From Piezodorus guildinii (Eukaryota > Arthropoda > Insecta > Hemiptera > Pentatomidae): 64,000 nt of DNA. Under the pieces are notes generated by a model, which was given only the letters and a program-made list of their open reading frames with translations, did no database searches and was not told where the DNA came from. Location: positions 151,180,899 through 151,244,898 of the forward strand of contig CM041294.1 in assembly GCA_023052935.1 (NCBI GenBank), in the 5' to 3' direction. This document shows, piece by piece, positions 22,166 to 31,773 of this stretch. The position numbers and the translations under genes are program-made. How positions within the stretch are numbered: position 1 is the first letter of the stretch; each line of letters opens with the position of its first letter.

Positions 22166-22959
22166 TGTTAAATGATGTGTGATGCGCACCAGTTTATTAT
22201 TCATTGTTTGGGAGGTTTTTTCTGAAGTTTTTATTCAAAATATCTCCTGGAAGTTCCATCGTTCATTGGCCAACCTACTCCAGTGACGTAGATAGAAGTT
22301 CCCAGACCTGCTGGAGATCATACAGATGAAGGAGTGACGATATAATGCCGGTAATCTATGGACGTGACGTCAAAATCACGACGTAAACAGTAATACACTT
22401 ACGTAATTATCCTCTCTCGAGGAAGCGGAGGTCGCTGGAGAGCTGTTCCTCGTCCATTTTTCGGCCCGCCCTCCGGAATCCTAAGGAGCTTACTCACTTC
22501 CTTCCATATGCAGCACTTCCGTTGCCGCCTTCGGACTACCAATTGGCATCCTCAGCGTCCATCCTCCATCCTCCATCGGATGGAACCATTCTTCATTGTG
22601 TCGATAGCTCACTGCATCAGTCACTGAGCGACTCTTGATAAAAAAACTTCATCGACGGAACAACCTACCAATAAACTGTTGCATATACGACGTTTAGATT
22701 ATGGTAAAAAAAAATTGCTGTAGTGGCCGTTTAGACTGAGCTATCCGTGGAAAATCAGTACTTCCAAGTTACAAATATAAATTCTGGGTGGTTCGGTTAA
22801 AGTAAGTTAGTGGACTGTATAGATTTAAAAAAATAATTAAAGTAAACAACGAATCACAATACATTTATTAAACTAAATACACAGAAAAACAAAATTAACT
22901 TAATAATGCTCGACGTTTTCGTCTACTTCTACACTTACTGGACCAACGCTCAAACCTTC
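22166..22959. other. GC-richer unassigned segment, then AT-rich DNA
   Basis: Bases 22290-22640 have high complexity (GTGACGTCAAAATCACGACG, GAAGCGGAGGTCGCTGGAG) but no ORF over 60 codons. I see no repeat match in the window. A regulatory region or non-coding exon cannot be excluded. Confidence 0.3.
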
Positions 22960-23400
22960 ACTGTAACAAGACCGACATGGACTTACGGAGTAGAGATTTG
23001 GGGCTCTACTAAACCATCAAATTCTTCTCGTCTCCAATCCTTACAATCGAAAAATCCTCAATGCTCCTTATTTTCTGACAAACAAACCCATCCATCCATA
23101 AGAGACCTTTAATCTTCCATATGTTGCTGACTTGGCGCGAACCAGGTACCACTCCTTTCATGACAAACTCCATTCCAACTCTAACCCATTAGTTTCAATC
23201 CTTGCTTCCTCTACAATTCCTGATAACCTCTCGAAGCGTCTGAAAAGAAGATGGACCCGAGACATTCTAGTTTAGTATAGTTTTTGAGGATCTACCAATG
23301 GGTAGTATCCCTACATGTGAGTCATGACAGTATATTTTGTATCACATTTATTAAATGTTTTTTTATTGTACAGCTGTAAATACCAATAAATATATATTTT
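22960..23400 (+). mobile_element. Jockey-like LINE 3' fragment (J-1 type)
   Basis: The 22906-23112 frame enters coding at TRPTWTYGVEIWGSTKPSNSSRLQSLQS, the post-RT motif of J-1. After a shift it continues to the KRRWTRDI end near 23260. A TACCAATGGGTAG 3' UTR motif and a TTGTACAGCTGTAAATACC tail follow. Confidence 0.75.
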
Positions 23401-24079
23401 TTAAATAACATAATAAAACATAAACACAGGTTCAAGAAAACATAAGCAAGAAAATTAAATATTTAAATAGATGTATGCAAAGATAAGAAACAAAATTAAC
23501 CTAAGTAAACAGATTTAAGAAAAGATAATAAACATAATTAATCTAATTAAATGTTTAAAGATATGTGAGGAAATATAGGGAAAAAAATAACGAAAATTAT
23601 CAATGAAGACAGAAACAAATTAGATTATCAATAAATGTAAGTTACGCTATATTCAAGTAAACAAAGTCCAGTTGAGGATAGAAACTTTACGAAACCAACC
23701 GCAGAGCCGCTCTTCCAAGTTTCAAGGGGGACGAACAACGCAACTAGCGTACAAATACGTTTGCGAACGTTCAGAGTTCGTTGATAGATTTAGGTTCAAA
23801 GATATATCACATATTGATAAGTCAACAGTATGAGTTGGCGGTACACATTTTGTTGATGGACTCCCATTTGTGTCATGTAAATTCGAACATTTATTGATAT
23901 ACATTATGCATGTTTTAAAAGATTGATCTATCTGTGAAAAAAATAAAATAAGTCGCCATTTTTTTTGTCTATTTGTCTTTCCTAGTTGTGTTGATTTTTA
24001 CGACCCTTAATTTTCTCTTCATCTTGAATTTGGGCATTGCAATTCGAATTATCCTCTTTTAGAATATCCCTATTAGACA
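23401..24079. other. AT-rich stretch, no gene seen
   Basis: Only short ORFs; the minus-strand frame 23722-23904 (60 codons) has no recognised domain. The 23420-23600 part is A-rich and low in complexity. Confidence 0.4.
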
Positions 24080-24351
24080 GGTATATACAGAGCGCTTCGC
24101 ATGCGCCAGTTTCTAGCATGTGACGTCAGCATGTTGACGTAAAGTGCAACCGTGACTCGAAATCAATTGTTTTTTTCCCGCCGAAAATCGTATAACGCGC
24201 GTAGAGTTTTCATTTCAAAAAGATAGTGCCTGCCGGAAAAAAACTGCCTACAGAAAGCCAAAGAGAGAAGAAATGGTGTTCTGCCGGCTGCTAATCGGGC
24301 ATTCTCTCATGGCTACCTTCTGCGAGGTCTAGAGGACCTATATACCTTTCT
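24080..24351. repeat. Possible short inverted-repeat element
   Basis: AGGTATATA near 24080 and its inverse TATATACCT near 24343 border a GC-richer segment with CRE-like TGACGTCA. The terminal match is only about 9 bp and no target duplication was seen. Weak. Confidence 0.25.
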
Positions 24352-25205
24352 ACATTTAAATTCCTTTTTTTCCAGCACCTTCTAACATCCCAAAATGACG
24401 CTGCCTGACATATATTTTAAATATGAAATATATTTTTACATAATTTTTTTCCTTTGGTTTAATCTTTACAGTATTTGTTTAGTTTTTTATATCGTTATTT
24501 TTTTTAATTAGAAGATTTCATTTCTTATATTTGTATTTTTTATTTTTATTTATGTTTTAATTGTATTATCTTTCATTAATTCTTGGTCTAATATAGATCC
24601 TTTATTATTTCAGAGTTAATGTTATTTTAAGAATACTAAGTACTAGTACAATGTTACTAATTATTTTTGATTTATTTAATTTTTTTTTTTTTTGTTTCTT
24701 TTTTAATTTGGATTCTGTAATCAACTGATATATTTCTCATTTTTTTCTAACATCTATTAGCTTCTGAAGATTTTTTTTATTTTATTTATTTTGTGTTGTA
24801 TACAAATTCATCAATTATTGTAAATAGTAGTTAATCATGTTCATCTTGTCTGTTGGCCAGACATATTGTATACTTAAAATGTACAAATCTGTTATTCTAA
24901 AGGGACCCAGTCCCAGAATACAAATTATTTTCTATCTATTGTATGTTTTTGATATTTACACAGCATCCTTTTTCTGAAGCACGTCATTTTAAGGATGTTT
25001 TTTGGTTGACTCTTTTTAAAGGTTCTTGTTATTTCTGATATACTTGAAGTACTGGAACGCAATTTTTGGTTGTTATCGAGAGATGGAAAACTAAAACTAA
25101 AAACCTGAATCCTATAATTTTATGTTCGTGTGACAGTTATGAACCATTGGTCATCGGTCGTTCCAACTACTTCCTGCCATCTAATTGGTGGTCGCGCTGG
25201 TCCTC
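24352..25205. other. T-rich stretch up to the gypsy 5' LTR, no gene seen
   Basis: Low-complexity, T-rich, resembling in composition the pLTR-like regions at 20.6-22.1 and 39.9-40.4 kb, but without the CTGATGA core. No coding recognised. Confidence 0.4.
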
Positions 25206-25748
25206 TGCTACGGTCAAGACAATGACGGGTGGACCACGCCTGGAAGGGCCTAGATGAGGCTAGAGACTTCTGGACCTGGACAGTCCTCGAAGTGCCTGGA
25301 AAGGCCCACCACCCTACCTGCGCCCGGGTCTAGAAGATTCGGCGGTGGTACAAATAGGGGTCCCCTGAGTCTAGGTGAGTCAGTCTTGATCTTGCTCAAG
25401 TGAATGTATCAGTGAACAGTGACAGTGAACAACTCGTGACAGTGTGACAGTGTAGTGAAACTGTGTGTCAGTATTGTGATAATCGGTCGGTGGGAAATTA
25501 GAAGACTGTAGTTTATATATAGTTTATGGTTGTAAGTCTTAGAATAAGTCTAGCAGATTGTAAGTAGTTTATTCGTTAGGAATACCTCATTTTATATGTA
25601 TACTGTTTAGTAGTTAAGCTAGTAATTCCATTATTATTGTTAATATAGTGGTTAGTAATCCCTTTGTATTTGTGTTTTCTGTATTTAATAAACATTTGTA
25701 ATTTGTAAACTGGAGTAGTTCATTTCGCACACCCCGTAGCCCGTAACA
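25206..25748 (+). repeat. 5' LTR (543 bp)
   Basis: Starts TGCTACGG and ends CCCGTAACA. It carries a cluster of GTGACA/CAGTGA short repeats (25411-25470), a TATA-like TTTATATATAG near 25512, and AATAAA at 25687-25692. All 543 positions read the same as the 3' LTR. Confidence 0.97.
25512..25521 (+). promoter_or_regulatory. TATA-like element in the 5' LTR
   Basis: TTTATATATA, the best TATA-box candidate for Pol II transcription of the element. It lies upstream of the AATAAA in the same LTR, leaving room for an R region. The start site is not determinable by eye. Confidence 0.45.
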
Positions 25749-25751
25749 ATT

Positions 25752-25768
25752 TGGTGTCAGAAGTGGGA
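25752..25768 (+). other. Primer-binding site
   Basis: TGGTGTCAGAAGTGGGA begins three bases after the LTR. Its complement ends in CCA, as a tRNA 3' end should. The TCTGACACCA ending fits a tRNA-Leu acceptor; the isoacceptor is inferred from memory of tRNA ends. Confidence 0.8.
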
Positions 25769-25823
25769 TCGTTGTAAATGGTTATAATTTTGGTTTTCTT
25801 GTTTTTGTAATTATTGGGCTACT

Positions 25824-28800
25824 GTGTGGAAAATGACTTCTCAGAGTGTTAGACTGAATGATTTAAAAGTTGCAGACTTAAGACGGGAGTTAGAAGAACG
25901 AGATCTGGATACTTCCGGAACGAAATTAGTACTGCAACAACGCTTGCGCCAATTTTTTGTTGATTCAGGGGAAAATCCAGACGAGATTACGTTTGAAAAT
26001 GATTTCAGTAAGTTGTCTGCAACTTTTAAAACTGAATTAGGCACTGTTAAAAATGAGTTAGGTACTGTTAAAAATGAGTTAGGTACTGTTAAAAATGAGT
26101 TAGGTAATGTAGAAAAGAAGTTAGGTAATGAATTAAGTACTGTTAAAAATACATTGGAGGCTAAGTTAGGCAATTTAGAAACTAAGTTAATGGAAAGTGT
26201 AGATAATAAGTTAGCTAATGTAGAATCTAGATTAGGAGAAAAAGTCGATTCAGTAGAAAATGAACTTAGGGTAAGAATAGAAGCTCTAGAACAACGTATG
26301 AGCAACCCACCGATAATCGACACCGACCAACCCTCTGAGAGAAGCCCTCCCTCCGCCAATGCTGGGATGCCACCAACACACAACACCATCCCATTGTTCG
26401 ACGGGAAGACGCCGTGGGAGGACTACATGACTCTCTTCGAGACAGCGGCTTCGATCCACGGGTGGTCAAAGGAGACGCAAGCATCAGCGTTGTGCCTAGC
26501 CTTGCGTGGGGACGCCTTAGGAGTGCTACAGGGGATGCCCATGTCGGAGCGGTGCAACTACGGCGAGCTGATGAGAAGACTGGAGATGCGTTTCGGCCAT
26601 CGCCACATGGACCAACTATACCGTTCCCAGTTAAAGAACAGGGTCCAGAAGACCAACGAGACGCTGCAGGAATTTGAAGCAGATATCGCCCGGCTAGTGA
26701 GGAATGCCTACCCAACAGTCACCGACGACGTCTACGAGAGCTTGGCTATCGACAAATTCCTGGATGGACTTCGAGACCCGGAAACCCAACAGGCAGTGAA
26801 ACTCGCACCCCCTAAGACTTTGGGCGATGCATTGTCGCAGGCCATGGAATTCGAGGCTGTCAGGCAGTCAGTCCGTGGACATGCACGAGTTCGAGCGGCA
26901 GAAGCGGAGCATAACGCGGCCTCCACCATCGAGGGTATAGTAACAAAGGTTTTGGAAGCCCTCAGGACACGCAAAAATGAGATACGCTGTTGGAGCTGCG
27001 GTCAACTTGGACACCCCAGAAGCAAGTGTCCTACCAGGAAGCCGGAAAAAGCCACAGGAAAACTAAGGAGGGTTGATGGGAAGGGGCAACTGTCAACCCG
27101 TAGCATCAAAGGCCCCAGGGTCGCCGTGAGAATCGCGACAATAGGGAGCAAGACAAATAGTTTTTATGTGGATGGAATGGTGAACGGGCAGCTGCGGAGT
27201 TTTCTGCTGGATACCGGCGCAACCATGACAATACTGAACCCGAAGGCAGTTAACGTTAAGAAGATATTACCTACCACTTGGGCGTTACGGACAGCCACAG
27301 GACAGCCAGCCGAGGTCTACGGGGAGACAGTTGCCACTTTCTTCATCGGGGGCCAACGTCTAGAGCACCGCGTTCTCGTGGCGAAAATAGACGAGGAAGT
27401 CATCTTCGGCATGGACTTGATGATCAAATACGGGATCAAGCTGGACATGTCGAGAGGTGTGATGACGCTGGGAGACGAAGAGGTCATCCTTCGGCAGGGA
27501 AAGGACCTCTATGCACGAGTACTCCTACTAGAAGACACCACCTTACCTGCACGGAGTCAAATTCTGACGCATGGGACGATCAATGGACGACTACCGGAGG
27601 GTCAATGTCTTCTACTTGAACCTGGGAAGCACGAGGAGCAGGAAGTCGGACGCGGTGTTCTGGTTGCAAGGTCTCTCATCAAGGTCGGACATACCACCCC
27701 AATCCGACTGATGAATCTGAACAGCTTCCCGGTGACACTAAAGAGAGGAACACCAGTCGGAGAATGTACGGCCGCTACCTCAGTAGTCCGACAGCTACAA
27801 CGCAACCCCACCGAGCAACGAGGACTACCCGAAGAATTAAAAGGATTCGTGGAGGAATCATGCAGAGAACTTTCGCCTGAACAGAGCGAACTCGTGAAGA
27901 GATTGATTACCCGATGGCAGGACATTTTCGAGATCAGCTCAGGACCACGGGGTAGAACGAACATCGTCCAGCACAAAATTGACACCGGGGATACAAAGCC
28001 CATCCGACAGATCCCGAGGAGGCTGCCGCTAGCTAAACGAAAGGATGCCGAGGAGATTATTAAGGATATGGCGAATGATGGTGTCATCGAGCCCTCGAGT
28101 AGCCCATGGATGTCTCCTGTCGTACTGGTAAAAAAGAAGGATGGGACGACAAGATTCTGCGTAGATTACCGTCTTTTGAACAACGCCACGAAGAAGGACA
28201 GCTACCCACTCCCAAGGATTGACGACACGCTGGACACACTAGAGGGTTGCAAACTATTTTCTACCTTGGATCTCCGCAGTGGATATTGGCAGGTTGGATT
28301 GGCACCGGAAGATAAGGAGAAGACGGCATTTTCAATCGGCACTGGCCTCTGGCAATTTACGGTAATGCCATTCGGGCTTTGCAATGCACCTGCAACGTTC
28401 GAGAGGCTGATGGAAAGCGTCTTAAGAGGCCTTTCTTGGGAGATATGCCTGGTTTACTTGGACGACATCATTGTACTGGGAAAATCCTTCACTCACCATC
28501 TGGAGAATCTGGAGCGGGTCTTCGAACGGCTGCGTGCAGCTAATCTAAAACTGAACCCGAAGAAGTGCAATCTCTTCCGAAGGCAAGTCAACTACCTGGG
28601 GCATGTTGTATCAGACAACGGAGTTGCTGTTGACCCAGAGAAGATTACAGCGATCACCAATTGGCCAGCACCTCGAGATAAGCACCAAGTGAGAAGTTTC
28701 CTCGGGCTCTGCACCTACTACAGGAGGTACGTGAAAGGATTCGCCAACATCGCAAAACCTCTTACCAGGCTCACTGAGGAAAAACGGACTTTCCTTTGGG

Positions 28801-31250
28801 ATCGCGAGTGTCAGGCTTCATTTGAGGAGTTAAAGAAGAAATTGAGTAGTGCGCCTATTCTAAGCTATCCACGTCCCGAGGGCAAGTTCATTCTTGACAC
28901 AGATGCCAGCAACACTGCTATTGGAAGCGTCCTTTCTCAACTCCAAGACGGGGAAGAAAAGGTTATTGGGTACTTCAGCAAAGCACTGTCAGCTCCAGAA
29001 CGCAACTACTGTGTCACAAGGAAAGAGCTTCTGGCAGTGGTTAAGTCCATAGAGCACTTTCATAAATACCTGTATGGAAGAAGATTTCTACTGAGAACGG
29101 ACCACGCAGCTCTAATGTGGCTGCTGCGATTCAAGTCACCGGAGGGACAAGTTGCACGGTGGATCGAGCGCCTTCAGGAATATGACTTCGAATCTGCTCA
29201 TCGTTCTGGAACGAGTCACCGGAATGCGGATGCGCTCTCAAGGAGACCCTGTGACGGAGAATGCAAGCATTGTTCTCGACAAGAAGAAAAGCAAGCAACA
29301 GTGTTGCGGACTACGGTCGTTACCGACGGTTGGCAGGACACACAACTGGCAAAGGAACAGGACGAGGACCCGGACTTGAAACAAATAAGGGAATGGAAGC
29401 TATCAGGCCAAAGGAGACCAAGCTGGCAGGATGTTGCTCCGATGTCGAAAAATATAAAAACCTATTGGGCTCAATGGGACTCCATTCTACTGGACAAAGG
29501 TCTGCTGAAACGAGCATTGGAGAACACAGAGGGAGATCAGCGGAGACTACAGCTCATCGTACCAAAGCTTAAAGTGCCCGAAGTACTGAGGGAATTACAT
29601 GATGGAGCATCTGGTGGCCACCTTGGAGTTCACCGGACATTAGAAAAGGTTCGGGAACGCTTTTACTGGGCAAACCTCAAGGACGATGTGTTAGATTGGT
29701 GCCGGCGGTGTGCAACTTGTGCCGCCTCTAATGGACCGATAAGGAAAAAGAAGGCACCTATGAAGAAATACAACGTAGGAGCACCATTCGAGAGAATAGC
29801 GGTAGACATCGCTGGCCCTTTTCCTGTGACAGATAATGGCAACCGATACATTCTCGTGGCCATGGATTATTTTTCAAAGTGGGTGGAAGCTTACGCCCTT
29901 CCGAATCAGGAGGCCGCCACGGTTGCAGATGTTCTCGTGAAGCAGCTCGTCAGTCGGTTTGGGGTGCCCATGGAACTTCATGCTGACCAAGGAAGAAACT
30001 TTGAGTCGGCAGTCTTCACCAGGATGTGCGAGGCTCTAGGAATACGGAAGACCAGAACGACGCCTCTTCACCCTCAGTCCGATGGCATGGTAGAGCGCAT
30101 GAACAGGACGATGGGTCGATATTTGGCCAAGGTAGTTTCTGACCATCAGCGAGACTGGGACCAATATCTTCATCTGTTCCTGCTAGCCTATCGTAGTTCA
30201 GTCAATGAAACGACAGGGCAGACCCCCGCCAATGTCGTGTTCGGTAGAGAACTACGCTTGCCTTGCGATCTGAAATTCGGTTTCAAGCCTGATGAGGAGG
30301 TCGCCGGAGAAGACTACGTCACGAACCTACGGAAGCGAATGAACACTATTCACGAGAAGGTTCGCACAAACATCCAGGGAGCGAGTGACAGAATGAAGGA
30401 GCGTTATGACATCAAGGCAGAGAAAGGTGGCTTCCAACCTGGAGACTTGGTCTGGCTACACGATCCTCGAAGAAGGCAAGGCTACTCACCCAAACTTCAA
30501 AACTCCTGGGACGGACCGTATGAGGTCATCAAGAGGATCAATGATGTCATCTATAGGATCAGGAAGCAGCCCAAAGGAAAACCCAAGGTAGTCCATTTCA
30601 ACCGATTGGCTCCATACAAGGGAAACCATGGCCCTACAGAGGAACAGCAAGTGAGGAACCTCACCGACAAGGACCTAACTCCCCATCCTAAGGCACCAGA
30701 CTCCCGTAGGGTAACGCAGACAGTTTACAGAGACATATTCTCGTTACCGGTAGACTATGCTCTAGCACATTGTGTCGCCGAACATCTGAGGGATTCCCGG
30801 GGGATTGCGACGGTCTTCAGGAAGAAGTTCGCTGGAATTGAAGAGCTGGAACGCCAGGGACCAAGAGTTGGGAAGACTCTCCATCAAGAGCATGAAGGCC
30901 GGCACCTGTTTTACTTGGTTACCAAGAGTTCATCAGAGCAGAAGCCGACATACGACACACTGCGCCGGAGTCTTGACGACCTGCGGAGAAAGCTTCTGGA
31001 ACTGCGTGTCACCAAGCTCGCCATCCCGAAGTTGGGTTGTGGATACGATGGCCTGGAGTGGAGGATTGTCAGGAACATTGTAGAAGAGACGTTCGCCAAC
31101 TCTGGAGTCATCATAACGGTATGCACGTTCAACCCCTGGAAAGACAAAACACCTACATCGGAGGAAGATCAGCATCGCTCAGCTTCTGCAATCTGTGCTC
31201 TGGGGCAGAGCACGTCTAAGGAGGGGGTAGTGCTACGGTCAAGACAATGA
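25824..31250 (+). CDS. Gag-pol polyprotein with N-terminal SAP motif and C-terminal macrodomain
   Basis: 1808 aa polyprotein. SAP-type helix-extended-loop motif at about 8-43; heptad coiled coil 71-157 with three exact GTVKNEL repeats; retrotransposon gag about 189-300; CCHC knuckle C389/C392/H397/C402; protease LLDTGA, D463; RT with D816 and YLDD 878-881; RNase H D1027, E1068, D1093, D1136; integrase zinc site H1259/H1266/C1296/C1299 and catalytic D1328, D1388, E1424 (D-X35-E); GPY/F at 1564-1566. Residues about 1630-1768 match the OARD1/TARG1 macrodomain pattern with K1701 and D1742. The start could also be Met4. The stop lies 20 bp inside the 3' LTR. Known role: copying the RNA and integrating the cDNA. 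Inferred: removal of ADP-ribose by the C-terminal domain. Confidence 0.95.
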   Translation: MWKMTSQSVRLNDLKVADLRRELEERDLDTSGTKLVLQQRLRQFFVDSGENPDEITFENDFSKLSATFKTELGTVKNELGTVKNELGTVKNELGNVEKKLGNELSTVKNTLEAKLGNLETKLMESVDNKLANVESRLGEKVDSVENELRVRIEALEQRMSNPPIIDTDQPSERSPPSANAGMPPTHNTIPLFDGKTPWEDYMTLFETAASIHGWSKETQASALCLALRGDALGVLQGMPMSERCNYGELMRRLEMRFGHRHMDQLYRSQLKNRVQKTNETLQEFEADIARLVRNAYPTVTDDVYESLAIDKFLDGLRDPETQQAVKLAPPKTLGDALSQAMEFEAVRQSVRGHARVRAAEAEHNAASTIEGIVTKVLEALRTRKNEIRCWSCGQLGHPRSKCPTRKPEKATGKLRRVDGKGQLSTRSIKGPRVAVRIATIGSKTNSFYVDGMVNGQLRSFLLDTGATMTILNPKAVNVKKILPTTWALRTATGQPAEVYGETVATFFIGGQRLEHRVLVAKIDEEVIFGMDLMIKYGIKLDMSRGVMTLGDEEVILRQGKDLYARVLLLEDTTLPARSQILTHGTINGRLPEGQCLLLEPGKHEEQEVGRGVLVARSLIKVGHTTPIRLMNLNSFPVTLKRGTPVGECTAATSVVRQLQRNPTEQRGLPEELKGFVEESCRELSPEQSELVKRLITRWQDIFEISSGPRGRTNIVQHKIDTGDTKPIRQIPRRLPLAKRKDAEEIIKDMANDGVIEPSSSPWMSPVVLVKKKDGTTRFCVDYRLLNNATKKDSYPLPRIDDTLDTLEGCKLFSTLDLRSGYWQVGLAPEDKEKTAFSIGTGLWQFTVMPFGLCNAPATFERLMESVLRGLSWEICLVYLDDIIVLGKSFTHHLENLERVFERLRAANLKLNPKKCNLFRRQVNYLGHVVSDNGVAVDPEKITAITNWPAPRDKHQVRSFLGLCTYYRRYVKGFANIAKPLTRLTEEKRTFLWDRECQASFEELKKKLSSAPILSYPRPEGKFILDTDASNTAIGSVLSQLQDGEEKVIGYFSKALSAPERNYCVTRKELLAVVKSIEHFHKYLYGRRFLLRTDHAALMWLLRFKSPEGQVARWIERLQEYDFESAHRSGTSHRNADALSRRPCDGECKHCSRQEEKQATVLRTTVVTDGWQDTQLAKEQDEDPDLKQIREWKLSGQRRPSWQDVAPMSKNIKTYWAQWDSILLDKGLLKRALENTEGDQRRLQLIVPKLKVPEVLRELHDGASGGHLGVHRTLEKVRERFYWANLKDDVLDWCRRCATCAASNGPIRKKKAPMKKYNVGAPFERIAVDIAGPFPVTDNGNRYILVAMDYFSKWVEAYALPNQEAATVADVLVKQLVSRFGVPMELHADQGRNFESAVFTRMCEALGIRKTRTTPLHPQSDGMVERMNRTMGRYLAKVVSDHQRDWDQYLHLFLLAYRSSVNETTGQTPANVVFGRELRLPCDLKFGFKPDEEVAGEDYVTNLRKRMNTIHEKVRTNIQGASDRMKERYDIKAEKGGFQPGDLVWLHDPRRRQGYSPKLQNSWDGPYEVIKRINDVIYRIRKQPKGKPKVVHFNRLAPYKGNHGPTEEQQVRNLTDKDLTPHPKAPDSRRVTQTVYRDIFSLPVDYALAHCVAEHLRDSRGIATVFRKKFAGIEELERQGPRVGKTLHQEHEGRHLFYLVTKSSSEQKPTYDTLRRSLDDLRRKLLELRVTKLAIPKLGCGYDGLEWRIVRNIVEETFANSGVIITVCTFNPWKDKTPTSEEDQHRSASAICALGQSTSKEGVVLRSRQ
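25845..25952 (+). other. SAP-like DNA-binding motif (residues about 8-43)
   Basis: The pattern LKVADLRRELEERDLDTSG followed by TKLVLQQRL has the conserved Leu spacing, central Asp/Gly turn and Lys of SAP domains, which bind AT-rich or scaffold DNA in chromatin proteins. Here it sits ahead of gag. Confidence 0.75.
30711..31127 (+). other. Macrodomain, OARD1/TARG1-like (residues about 1630-1768)
   Basis: Seen: the blocks ALAHCVAE, GIATVFRKKFAG, GRHLFYLVTK, KPTYDTLRRSL and IPKLGCGYDGLEW occur in this order. As recalled, the human OARD1 family has closely similar blocks without gaps. Its catalytic Lys84 and Asp125 are 41 residues apart, and K1701 and D1742 here have the same spacing. D1637 is 64 before K1701, as Asp20 is to Lys84. 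The glycine-rich first loop (MGAG in the family) reads DSRG here. Family function: hydrolysis of ADP-ribose from acidic residues and related substrates. Confidence 0.88.
31218..31230 (+). other. Polypurine tract
   Basis: AAGGAGGGGGTAG directly before the 3' LTR, the expected plus-strand primer. It lies inside the gag-pol reading frame. Confidence 0.85.
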
Positions 31251-31773
31251 CGGGTGGACCACGCCTGGAAGGGCCTAGATGAGGCTAGAGACTTCTGGAC
31301 CTGGACAGTCCTCGAAGTGCCTGGAAAGGCCCACCACCCTACCTGCGCCCGGGTCTAGAAGATTCGGCGGTGGTACAAATAGGGGTCCCCTGAGTCTAGG
31401 TGAGTCAGTCTTGATCTTGCTCAAGTGAATGTATCAGTGAACAGTGACAGTGAACAACTCGTGACAGTGTGACAGTGTAGTGAAACTGTGTGTCAGTATT
31501 GTGATAATCGGTCGGTGGGAAATTAGAAGACTGTAGTTTATATATAGTTTATGGTTGTAAGTCTTAGAATAAGTCTAGCAGATTGTAAGTAGTTTATTCG
31601 TTAGGAATACCTCATTTTATATGTATACTGTTTAGTAGTTAAGCTAGTAATTCCATTATTATTGTTAATATAGTGGTTAGTAATCCCTTTGTATTTGTGT
31701 TTTCTGTATTTAATAAACATTTGTAATTTGTAAACTGGAGTAGTTCATTTCGCACACCCCGTAGCCCGTAACA
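31231..31773 (+). repeat. 3' LTR (543 bp)
   Basis: Identical to the 5' LTR, with the poly(A) signal AATAAA at 31712-31717. The last codons and stop of the polyprotein lie in its first 20 bases. Confidence 0.97.

Larger units (their letters stand above)
25206..31773 (+). mobile_element. Complete Ty3/gypsy-type LTR retrotransposon with macrodomain-bearing gag-pol
   Basis: A 6568-bp element: 5' LTR, 75-bp leader with primer-binding site, one gag-pol ORF of 1808 codons, polypurine tract and 3' LTR. The LTRs are identical and the ORF has no stop or shift, so the insertion is recent and may be active or very close to an active copy. Immediate flanks share CTC on both sides; CTCT matches if the first LTR base is counted as target, so the TSD is unresolved. 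The coding part is far more GC-rich than the surrounding AT-rich DNA. There is no env. The domain order PR-RT-RH-IN is Ty3/gypsy. Confidence 0.97.

Noticed and set aside
24080..24351. MITE with AGGTATATA ends
   Set aside because: Terminal match only about 9 bp, no TSD; kept only as a weak repeat entry.
25841..26389. Open frame of 182 codons on the minus strand opposite gag
   Set aside because: Shadow of the coiled-coil repeats of the gag frame; no domain of its own.
30600..31250. Envelope gene after pol
   Set aside because: No signal peptide, transmembrane segment or separate ORF; the extra coding is the macrodomain.
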